27,864 nt of DNA from RGIG4097 sp964550635 (GTDB taxonomy: Bacteria; Bacillota; Clostridia; Christensenellales; CAG-917). This document shows, piece by piece, positions 15,636 through 22,050 of this stretch; the first letter of the stretch is position 1, and every line of letters starts with the position of its first letter. The stretch lies in NCBI GenBank assembly GCA_964550635.1, contig CAZJZV010000019.1:1-27864 (forward strand), in the 5' to 3' direction. A model generated the notes under the pieces. That model did not search any database and had not been told where the DNA came from. It saw only the letters and a list, made by a program, of their open reading frames with translations. A program made the translations under genes and the position numbers.

Positions 15636-15768
15636 TTGCCTATTGATTCACAAAGGAGCAAATTCTTATGTTGTGGGCGACCTTCTCGGAGATACTCCGC
15701 AACAAATTATGATAACCTACGGGCATCTCTACCAAACGGACAAATTCGACGTTATCAACAAGATTTAA
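15628..15768 (+). pseudogene. C-terminal remnant of a phage/ICE tyrosine integrase
   Basis: The frame ending at TAA 15768 reads CLLIHKGANSYVVGDLLGD followed by TYGHLYQTDKFDVINKI. This matches the end of the catalytic domain of Tn916/phage-type integrases, which show ASLLINKGA..., a LLGH motif and T-Y-S-H-L with the nucleophilic tyrosine. The tyrosine is present, but the catalytic His of LLGH is Asp, and the rest of the protein is missing upstream. There is no start or ribosome binding site. It is a dead fragment that marks past integration near the tRNA-Ala/tRNA-Val genes. Confidence 0.65.
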
Positions 15769-15849
15769 TTATTTCGTTGTCACAATTGTTGTCACAATGC
15801 AAGACAAAATCCATTAATTTCAGGCAAATTATAGTAATTAATAAAAAAT

Positions 15850-15875
15850 AAAACCCTACTATTTAGTAGGGTTTT
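15850..15875 (-). terminator. terminator downstream of tRNA-Ala
   Basis: AAAACCCTACTA pairs with TAGTAGGGTTTT around a minimal loop, followed on the minus strand by a T-rich tail. It lies six bases past the tRNA-Ala CCA end. Confidence 0.8.
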
Positions 15876-15881
15876 AAAAAA

Positions 15882-15957
15882 TGGTGGAGACGAGGGGGGT
15901 CGAACCCCTTACCTCTTGAATGCCATTCAAGCGCTCTACCAGTTGAGCTACGCCCCC
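15882..15957 (-). tRNA. tRNA-Ala (anticodon GGC)
   Basis: A 76-nt cloverleaf on the minus strand starts GGGGGCGTAGCTCAACTGG and ends CTCCACCA with an encoded CCA. The anticodon stem-loop is CTTGA-ATGGCAT-TCAAG, with anticodon GGC at loop positions 3-5, which reads GCC/GCU alanine codons. The T arm carries GGTTCGACCCC. Confidence 0.96.
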
Positions 15958-16053
15958 GTAGAATGCCGATTTGTTGACGTTTCTTGGTTGTTTTTCTCTC
16001 GACGTCGCGCCTGAATTTTAGAAGAATTTCACGTGACGTGCTTGAGTTGTTTT

Positions 16054-16130
16054 TGGTGGGGACAACAGGACTCGAACCTGTGACCTCATGTATGTGAAAC
16101 ATGCGCTCTAACCAACTGAGCTATGCCCCC
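16054..16130 (-). tRNA. tRNA-Val (anticodon CAC)
   Basis: A 77-nt cloverleaf starts GGGGGCATAGCTCAGTTGG and ends CCCCACCA with an encoded CCA. The anticodon loop TTCACAT gives CAC, which reads the GUG valine codon. It lies 35 bases downstream of rpsU and 96 bases upstream of tRNA-Ala, same strand, so the three may share a transcript. Confidence 0.96.
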
Positions 16131-16133
16131 GTA

Positions 16134-16154
16134 AGACGACCTATACGGTCGTCT
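16134..16154 (-). other. hairpin between rpsU and tRNA-Val
   Basis: AGACGACC pairs with GGTCGTCT (8 bp, 5-base loop). No T-run follows in the direction of transcription, so it is more likely an RNA processing or stability element than a terminator. Confidence 0.5.
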
Positions 16155-16165
16155 GAAATGCAAAA

Positions 16166-16345
16166 TTAGTTTTTATAAGCTCTTTTGCGTGCTGCTTCCG
16201 CTTTCTTTTTGCGTTTTACGCTGGGTTTCTCGTATGCTTCGCGTTTGCGGAGGTCACCGATGATACCGTCACGAGCGCATTTTCTCTTGAAACGACGGAT
16301 TGCGTTGTCAATACTTTCGTTTTCACCGACTCTGACCGTGGACAT
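16166..16345 (-). CDS. rpsU: 30S ribosomal protein S21
   Basis: S21 is a small, very basic protein of the 30S platform that aids initiation. The 59-residue product starts MSTVRVGENESIDNAIRRFKR, the standard S21 N-terminus, and ends in a Lys/Arg/Ala-rich tail (KRKKKAEAARKRAYKN). AGGAGGTG lies six bases before ATG 16345; an upstream in-frame GTG falls inside that site. A near-consensus promoter lies at 16380-16407. In many clostridia rpsU directly follows the hinT end of the dnaK operon; here a GH16 gene on the other strand separates them. Confidence 0.97.
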   Translation of the reverse strand: MSTVRVGENESIDNAIRRFKRKCARDGIIGDLRKREAYEKPSVKRKKKAEAARKRAYKN

Positions 16346-16379
16346 TGAATTCACCTCCTCTTGCGATTAGTACTTTATC

Positions 16380-16407
16380 ATTATACTCAAAGGCAAAAAG
16401 TTGTCAA
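16380..16407 (-). promoter_or_regulatory. promoter of rpsU
   Basis: Perfect TTGACA (16407-16402) and perfect TATAAT (16385-16380) with 16 bases between them on the minus strand, the strongest promoter in the window by consensus match. Confidence 0.85.
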
Positions 16408-16507
16408 GGAATTTTGCGGTGAGTGGGAATGTTTTTGAAAAATTTTGGATTTCGGAACGACTTATATCGTCTATGACGATTAAATTCCGCACAATCGTAA
16501 CCGAGCA

Positions 16508-16536
16508 TTGACGAAATGCGTTTTATATTGTAAAAT
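16508..16536 (+). promoter_or_regulatory. promoter of the GH16 lipoprotein gene
   Basis: TTGACG (16508-16513), a 17-base spacer and TAAAAT (16531-16536). ACGAGGC, containing the ribosome binding site, follows before ATG 16564. Confidence 0.75.
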
Positions 16537-16563
16537 TATTTCATCAAACCTTACGAGGCAAAT

Positions 16564-17442
16564 ATGAAACGCAAATCAATCATTCTCGCAGTTCTTCTCG
16601 TCTTTACGCTCTCTCTCGGCGCATTGTTTATGACCGCTTGCAACGACAAGGGCGACAACAATACGGTTGACGAAAATCTCATCTTCTTCGACGATTTCAA
16701 CAGTTTGAACACGTCAGTTTGGAACGTCTACACCAAAAAAACGGATACCGACGAAGGTTGGGGACCAGAAAGCGGTGTGCGTAGAGGCGCATATTGGGAC
16801 AAAAACCAAGTCTTCACGAACGACGGCAATCTCGTCATCCGAACCGAAATCAAAGACGGCGTTTGCTACACCGGCGCAATCGACTCCGACAATAAGTTTG
16901 AAACCCACTACGGCTACTACGAAGCGCGTTGCAAAGTGCCTCTTGCTCACGGTATGTGGTCTGCATTCTGGATCTTCTGCAATGAAATGGGCGCACCGTC
17001 ATCGGATCCCGACGTCTGCGGTTGCGAAATCGACATATTCGAGTCCCCCTATTATGGCGTTGATATGAATGGTCCGATCTACCAATCCGCTCTCCATATG
17101 GGCGACTATGACAAAAACTATAAAAAAGAAGAACGTATCTTGAACAACGTTGACATATACGACGGCGAATTTCACGTCTTTGCTCTCGACTGGCAAGAAA
17201 ACTACTATCGTTTCTACGTGGACGGAATTATGACTCTCGAGTTCACCCCCGAAGACGGTTTCAAGATGTCCGAAAAAGACAGTTTCTTGTTCCTTTCTTG
17301 TGAAGTCGGCGGAAGTGACGGCGTCGTCGGAAGTACCCCCTTCTTCTTTGCGGCACTCTCAGGTGAAGCGTCGTTCTCCGAAGAAGAATCCCCAGTTGAT
17401 TTCGTCGTTGACTACGTGAAAGTCTACAAAACAAAACCCTAA
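16564..17442 (+). CDS. glycoside hydrolase family 16 lipoprotein
   Basis: A 292-residue exported enzyme. The lipoprotein signal peptide ends in FMTAC (Cys26). The rest is a single GH16 beta-jelly-roll domain, with the catalytic motif EIDIFE at 155-160, in which Glu155 is the nucleophile and Glu160 the acid/base, with Asp157 between. The ExDxxE form with the extra residue is that of laminarinases and related enzymes, not lichenases. Substrate-cleft aromatics appear in GMWSAFWIF (130-138), and the domain closes with VDFVVDYVKVYK. It likely cleaves beta-1,3- or mixed-linkage glucans (or another GH16 substrate) at the cell surface. It has its own promoter and terminator and runs opposite to its neighbours, which looks like an insertion between hinT and rpsU. 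Confidence 0.92.
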   Translation: MKRKSIILAVLLVFTLSLGALFMTACNDKGDNNTVDENLIFFDDFNSLNTSVWNVYTKKTDTDEGWGPESGVRRGAYWDKNQVFTNDGNLVIRTEIKDGVCYTGAIDSDNKFETHYGYYEARCKVPLAHGMWSAFWIFCNEMGAPSSDPDVCGCEIDIFESPYYGVDMNGPIYQSALHMGDYDKNYKKEERILNNVDIYDGEFHVFALDWQENYYRFYVDGIMTLEFTPEDGFKMSEKDSFLFLSCEVGGSDGVVGSTPFFFAALSGEASFSEEESPVDFVVDYVKVYKTKP

Positions 17443-17462
17443 AAATCAGTTTTTGACAAAAG

Positions 17463-17489
17463 AAAAAGCGGTTGAGAAACCGCTTTTTT
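17463..17489. terminator. bidirectional terminator between the GH16 gene and hinT
   Basis: AAAAAGCGGTT pairs with AACCGCTTTTT around GAGA, with a T-run on the plus strand and a T-rich tail on the minus strand. It ends both the GH16 transcript and the long heat-shock operon. Confidence 0.9.
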
Positions 17490-17532
17490 CATTGCGTTGC
17501 GAGAAAATGCAAGGTTGATTTTACTCTTCTAG

Positions 17533-17874
17533 TTATGCCATTTTGTCGGCGAGTTTTTCTCCGCCCAAAATATGGACGTGCAAGTGTTCGACGGATTGGC
17601 ATGCGTCCGCGCCTTTGTTGGACACAAGTCTGAAACCGCCTTGAAGTCCGAGTTCATCAGTCAACGTCGAAAGTTTTTTGATGCATTTTGCGAGAGTTGC
17701 CGCCTGTGCGTCCGTCATTTCAACGATATTCGCGTAATGCTCCTTGGGGATAAGAAGCAAGTGTATCTTCGCTTGGGGCGCTACATCCTTGATGATGAGC
17801 ATATCGTCGTCCTCATAGACTTTCGTCGACGGGATTTCGCCTTTGATTATTTTGCAAAACAAGCAGTTGTCCAT
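17533..17874 (-). CDS. hinT: HIT-family nucleotide hydrolase (HinT-like)
   Basis: A 113-residue histidine-triad protein. HinT enzymes hydrolyse purine nucleoside phosphoramidates and adenylated amines in the cytoplasm. The catalytic triad motif HLHVHIL lies near residue 98, and the N-terminal CLFCKII plus IPSTKVYEDD are typical of bacterial HinT. It is the last gene of the hrcA operon, eight bases after mtaB, followed by a terminator. The ribosome binding site GGAGGAAT precedes ATG 17874 and overlaps the mtaB end. Confidence 0.95.
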   Translation of the reverse strand: MDNCLFCKIIKGEIPSTKVYEDDDMLIIKDVAPQAKIHLLLIPKEHYANIVEMTDAQAATLAKCIKKLSTLTDELGLQGGFRLVSNKGADACQSVEHLHVHILGGEKLADKMA

Positions 17875-17882
17875 AATTCCTC

Positions 17883-19157
17883 CTACCCTTTCAGACCGTC
17901 TTTGAAACGTTCGGTCGGGGTGATGATTTTGAGAGTATTTCGTTCTCCGCTACGGGAGTAAACTTTGATATAATTCGGCGTATGACCGCACCAATATCCG
18001 TCCTCTTCGGTCTCAAAAAGGACTTCGACGGGCACGCCGATTTGGTTGTCGAGATAATTCGACGACAATTCGCGCTTGACTTCCCCCATTCTCTTCGCCC
18101 TATCGTCAAGAACTGCGGACGGAAGGACGGGCAATCTGCCTGCGACCGTGCCTTTGCGCGACGAATACGGGAATACGTGCATATCCGAAAACTTGACTCT
18201 ATGGCAAAACGCCATACTATTTTCAAATTGTTCTTCGGTTTCGGTCGGGAAACCGACTATGACGTCAGTCGTCACACCCGCATTCGGATAATATTTTCTG
18301 ATGAGTTCGACTGCTTTTTCAAATTCGTCGGTATTGTAGTGGCGGTTCATCGCTTTCAGAGTTTCGTCGTCACCGCTCTGCAAGGACAGGTGGAAATGCG
18401 GACAAAACGATTTGAGTGCTTTGGTTGCATCGAGAAGTTTCTCGTCGATTACGTTGACTTCGAGAGAGCCGAGTCGGATTCTGCAATCGTAGTCCGCAAG
18501 CGCATACAAAAGTTCGGCGAGAGACGAGCCGTTATCCTTTCCGTAGGCGGACAGGTTTATCCCCGTCACGACGACTTCCTTGCTCACCTTGACCGCTTCG
18601 TCAAATTCGGACAGAATGCCGTCGAGTTTTCTCGTCCTACTCCTACCCCTGACGTACGGCACAAGGCAGTAACTGCAAAAATTATTGCAACCGTCCTGCA
18701 CCTTTATGTAGTGGCGAGTGCGCAAAGACACAACGCCTTCATTCTCTTCAAACTGTTTGTTTATATCGAAAGACGCGGGAACAAGGTCTGCAAAATAGCC
18801 GTCTTCGACTCCGCCGTAGCGCACCGCAAGTTCTTTTGCAAGGCGGATTTTCCCTTCCGTACCCGCGATGAACGCGACGTGTTCCTTTTCAAACTGCGAG
18901 AAATTGTTTTGGGATGCGCAACCGCATACGTAAATCTCCGCGTTCTGATTGACTTTCAGAATTTTGGTGACGTACTGACGGGATTTTCTCTCCGCTTCCG
19001 CAGTGACCGCGCAAGTGTTTAGCACGTATACGTTCGCCTTTACGAGTTCATCGAAAATCTCAAATCCCGCCGTCTTCAAAATGGCAAGCATCGCATCCGA
19101 ATCGTATTGATTGACCTTGCAGCCAAGCGTGATGATTGCAACGGACGGTTTAGTCAT
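17883..19157 (-). CDS. mtaB: tRNA t6A37 methylthiotransferase MtaB
   Basis: A radical-SAM enzyme that converts t6A to ms2t6A at position 37 of tRNAs reading ANN codons. The 424-residue protein has an N-terminal methylthiotransferase domain whose second [4Fe-4S] cluster ligands are Cys13 (LGCKVNQYDSD), Cys49 (NTCAVT) and Cys80 (CGCASQ). The radical-SAM motif CNNFCSYC supplies Cys157, Cys161 and Cys164, followed by the conserved VPYVRGRSRTR. LGCKVNQ is the MtaB-specific form that separates it from MiaB and RimO. It overlaps rsmE by 8 bases. GGAGAA precedes ATG 19157. Confidence 0.95.
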   Translation of the reverse strand: MTKPSVAIITLGCKVNQYDSDAMLAILKTAGFEIFDELVKANVYVLNTCAVTAEAERKSRQYVTKILKVNQNAEIYVCGCASQNNFSQFEKEHVAFIAGTEGKIRLAKELAVRYGGVEDGYFADLVPASFDINKQFEENEGVVSLRTRHYIKVQDGCNNFCSYCLVPYVRGRSRTRKLDGILSEFDEAVKVSKEVVVTGINLSAYGKDNGSSLAELLYALADYDCRIRLGSLEVNVIDEKLLDATKALKSFCPHFHLSLQSGDDETLKAMNRHYNTDEFEKAVELIRKYYPNAGVTTDVIVGFPTETEEQFENSMAFCHRVKFSDMHVFPYSSRKGTVAGRLPVLPSAVLDDRAKRMGEVKRELSSNYLDNQIGVPVEVLFETEEDGYWCGHTPNYIKVYSRSGERNTLKIITPTERFKDGLKG

Positions 19158-19872
19158 AATCGAGTTCTCCCAAATTGTCGAGAGTGAGTGCGCTCAAAAC
19201 GATAGAAGCGGTTTCCGCACGCAGAATACGTTTCCCGAGAGTGATGATTTTCGCACCGTTCGCGGTTGCCTTTTCCACTTCTTCGGGGGTAAAACCGCCC
19301 TCCGCGCCGACGACGAGAAGAATATTTCCGGCGTGCAAACCTATATCGCGAAGTCTAACGTTTTTTTCGTATTCGTAGGCAAAGATAACTTCGTCGAAAT
19401 CCGAAAAGGATTTCACGACTTCGTCAAAGGTTTTCAATTCGCCTATTTTGCTCAAATAGACGCTACCGCATTGTTTTGCACTTTCAAGCGCAATTTTCTC
19501 CGCTCTTTCGCGATTGAATTTGTTCTCCGCGGTGTTTGCGGATGTGAAAGGAATAATCTCGTCGACGCCGAGTTCAACGCCCTTCTGGACGACGAAATCG
19601 AGTTTATTGTTTTTGAGAAGTCCGGCACAAAGGGTAAGTTTGGACTTTTTGCCGTCAACGACTTTTTCTTCGTCTATGGTCAAGGTCGCATGGTCCTTTG
19701 AAATCTCACTGACCGTGCAAAGTCTTTCTACACCGTCGTTTGCGAGAATGACCGCTTTGTAGCCGACTTTATATCGCAAGACTTTCGTCATATGCAAAAA
19801 TTCGTCACCGCATAGAGTGACGAGATTTCCGCTAATATCGCTATTCGTGACGAAAAATCTTCTAATTTCCAT
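19150..19872 (-). CDS. rsmE: 16S rRNA m3U1498 methyltransferase RsmE
   Basis: A SPOUT-fold, SAM-dependent enzyme methylating N3 of U1498 in helix 44 of 16S rRNA. The 240-residue product has the N-terminal PUA-like start MEIRRFFV and HMTKVLR. The trefoil-knot motifs are GAEGGFTPEE (189-198) and LGKRILRAETA (212-222). It sits between prmA and mtaB as usual in clostridia, overlapping mtaB by 8 bases and 31 bases after prmA, consistent with one transcript. Confidence 0.95.
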   Translation of the reverse strand: MEIRRFFVTNSDISGNLVTLCGDEFLHMTKVLRYKVGYKAVILANDGVERLCTVSEISKDHATLTIDEEKVVDGKKSKLTLCAGLLKNNKLDFVVQKGVELGVDEIIPFTSANTAENKFNRERAEKIALESAKQCGSVYLSKIGELKTFDEVVKSFSDFDEVIFAYEYEKNVRLRDIGLHAGNILLVVGAEGGFTPEEVEKATANGAKIITLGKRILRAETASIVLSALTLDNLGELDYD

Positions 19873-19903
19873 AAAAATATTTTATAATGACAAGGCGCAC
19901 AAG

Positions 19904-20812
19904 TCAAGCGTTACGTTTGACGAGTTTCAACGCGCGCCAATCGTCCTTTTGCGCTCTGTCGATGATTTCGTAACCCGCATCCAAATAGCACTTTTCGACT
20001 TCGTCAAGACGAGTGTCGATGATACCCGACAAAACGATCGTGCCGTTTTCGTTCAAGTGTTTGCCGATGAACTTCGACAGGCGCATAAGAATGTCCGCAG
20101 TGATATTCGCAAAGATGAAATCCGCCGTGTGATTGCCTTCGATTAGATCCGCTTTTTCTATAATTGCGGACACGCCGTTGAGCTCCGCATTGCGTTTTGC
20201 AAACTCAACCGCCTGTTCGTCTATGTCGCACATATACACGTTTTTTGCGCCCGAGAGTTCGGCGGCAATTCCCAAAATACCACTACCACACCCCACGTCG
20301 ATGACGTCTTTATCCTTGACGTCCATAAGGTCGAGACACATTCTTGTCGTCGCGTGCTCACCCGTCCCAAACGCCATACCGGGATCGAGACGCATGATTT
20401 TCTCATCCGCTTTCGGCTCGTACTTAATCCAAGTCGGCACGACGGTTATGCATTTCGTGACGATGGGTTTATAATATTTTTTCCACTCGTTGACGTAGTC
20501 GCACTCGTCGATTTCGGACGTGATGATTTCACCGTACTTCACACCGTATTCGCTCATTTCGACAAGGCGGTTTTTAAGCCTATCAGGGAAAGACTTATCA
20601 TCTATATCGACGACGGTCGACACCTTGACGACGTCCCCTGCGTTCAGGATATTTTCATCGACGTAGTCCCAAATGACGTCGCTGTCAATTAGGTCCAAAA
20701 AGTCCTGTTTGTCGATGATACTGACGCCCTCTGCGCCAACGTCAAACAACGCCGAAGAAATAAGTTCGGCGTTGTCGTGGTCTGTGTCTATAGTAACTGT
20801 CAAATATTTCAT
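19904..20812 (-). CDS. prmA: ribosomal protein L11 methyltransferase PrmA
   Basis: A SAM-dependent enzyme that trimethylates L11. The 302-residue protein has the family signature DPGMAFGTGEH at 143-153, the SAM-binding DVGCGSG at 172-178, the ribose-binding acidic DID at 196-198, and NITAD at 236-240 in place of the NPPY motif. The N-terminal third is the L11-recognition domain, which is more divergent. It is 30 bases after dnaJ in the heat-shock operon. The ribosome binding site is weak (AGGA at long distance). Confidence 0.94.
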   Translation of the reverse strand: MKYLTVTIDTDHDNAELISSALFDVGAEGVSIIDKQDFLDLIDSDVIWDYVDENILNAGDVVKVSTVVDIDDKSFPDRLKNRLVEMSEYGVKYGEIITSEIDECDYVNEWKKYYKPIVTKCITVVPTWIKYEPKADEKIMRLDPGMAFGTGEHATTRMCLDLMDVKDKDVIDVGCGSGILGIAAELSGAKNVYMCDIDEQAVEFAKRNAELNGVSAIIEKADLIEGNHTADFIFANITADILMRLSKFIGKHLNENGTIVLSGIIDTRLDEVEKCYLDAGYEIIDRAQKDDWRALKLVKRNA

Positions 20813-20842
20813 ATCGGCACTTTATCCTATAGTTTCGTATAC

Positions 20843-21991
20843 TTAAAGTTTGTCTTTGAATTCTTTCTTCTTGGGGAACTGTTTCGTTTCAAAGGAGTTT
20901 CCGAGTTTTGAAAGAAGGTCTTTTTGTTCCCTGTTTACGCTCTTCGGCACTTCGACGATAACCTTGATATAAAGGTCGCCGTACTCAAATTTCGAGCGCA
21001 ATTTTTTGATGCCCTTACCCTTCAATTTGAAGGTCGTACCGCTTTGCGTACCCTCGGGAATTTTGAAACTTTCGGGTGTGGAAAGCGTAGGAACTAGAAT
21101 GGTTGTACCGAGTGCTGCTTCCACGATAGAGATAGGATATTCGACCATAATATCCGCGCCGTTACGCTTGAAGAGTTTGTGCGGTTTGACGTTCACTTCA
21201 ACGATGAGTCCGCCGTTTTCTCCGCCGTTTCTTCCCGCATTGCCTTCATTTGGATAAGTTATGCGTTGACCGTTTTCAATGCCCGCAGGAATGTTGATCG
21301 TGACTTCTCTCGTCTTTTCGCTTCTACCCTGACCACCGCAAGTGGGACAAGGATCGGAAACTATCTTGCCTTTGCCTTTGCAATGGGGGCATGCGCCCGT
21401 CGACTGAAATTGCCCGAAAGGCGTGCGTTGAATTTGCGTGACGGTGCCCGTACCCTTACAGTTGAGACAAGTCTTTATACCGCCCGCTTTCGCACCGGTG
21501 CCACCGCAGGTAGGACAGTTTTCATATCTTCTGACGTTGACTTTTTTCTCAACGCCGAAAGCCGCTTCTTCAAAGGATATGGACATGCTCATGAGAATAT
21601 CTTGACCGCGTTGAGGAGCGTTCGAGCGACTGCTCTGTCTACCGCCACCGCCAAATCCGCCGAAGAAGGAATTAATGATGTCGTCCATGTCGAAACCACC
21701 GCCACCGCCGAATCCGCCAAAACCGCCGAATCCGCCGTCAGAACTGAATTGCGGTCCGTTTTCGGAGCCGTACTGATCGTACGCCGCTCTCTTTTGCGGA
21801 TCGGACAACACGTCGTAAGCGTGGTTTATTTCCTTGAATTTTTCTTCTGCGTTCTTCTTTTCGGCATCGCTCTTGCCCGCGTACATATCGGGGTGATATT
21901 GCTTTGCAAGACGACGATAGGCGGACTTCAATTCGTCCGCCGTTGCCGTTTTAGATACACCTAATGTGTCGTAATAAGATTTGTCTGCCAT
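20843..21991 (-). CDS. dnaJ: chaperone DnaJ
   Basis: The co-chaperone that delivers substrates to DnaK and stimulates its ATPase. The 382-residue type I protein is complete: J domain with HPD at 33-35, a Gly/Phe-rich linker (about 86-117), and four zinc-finger CxxCxGxG-like repeats with Cys pairs at 159/162, 175/178, 201/204 and 215/218. The beta-sandwich substrate domains follow. It lies downstream of dnaK with a strong 9-bp hairpin in the 59-base gap. Its own ribosome binding site is poor, so expression may depend on coupling or on that structured leader. Confidence 0.97.
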   Translation of the reverse strand: MADKSYYDTLGVSKTATADELKSAYRRLAKQYHPDMYAGKSDAEKKNAEEKFKEINHAYDVLSDPQKRAAYDQYGSENGPQFSSDGGFGGFGGFGGGGGFDMDDIINSFFGGFGGGGRQSSRSNAPQRGQDILMSMSISFEEAAFGVEKKVNVRRYENCPTCGGTGAKAGGIKTCLNCKGTGTVTQIQRTPFGQFQSTGACPHCKGKGKIVSDPCPTCGGQGRSEKTREVTINIPAGIENGQRITYPNEGNAGRNGGENGGLIVEVNVKPHKLFKRNGADIMVEYPISIVEAALGTTILVPTLSTPESFKIPEGTQSGTTFKLKGKGIKKLRSKFEYGDLYIKVIVEVPKSVNREQKDLLSKLGNSFETKQFPKKKEFKDKL

Positions 21992-22016
21992 ATTGAATTA
22001 AGGCTTATTGCCCAAT

Positions 22017-22039
22017 CGGCGACGGACAAGCCGTCGCCG
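22017..22039 (-). other. intergenic hairpin between dnaK and dnaJ
   Basis: CGGCGACGG pairs with CCGTCGCCG around a 5-base loop (9 bp, GC-rich), without a T-run in the transcribed direction. It is likely a stabiliser or processing site that lets dnaK and dnaJ mRNA segments accumulate differently; that role is inference. Confidence 0.6.
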
Positions 22040-22050
22040 TGAAATGCTTT

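Larger units (their letters stand above)
14924..15849. other. gene-poor region with decayed mobile-element DNA
   Basis: No intact gene is supported. From 14924 to about 15060 the sequence is AT-rich with no structure that I can support. From 15093 to 15768 there are fragments of open frames on both strands, a TCCGAGCG repeat, and the C-terminal end of a tyrosine integrase. A 12-base tandem repeat GTTGTCACAAT(T/G) lies at 15776-15799. The location next to tRNA genes fits a degraded integrated element. Confidence 0.6.

Noticed and set aside
17982..19022. 346-residue open frame opposite mtaB
   Set aside because: Shadow of mtaB, which carries all family cysteines on the other strand.
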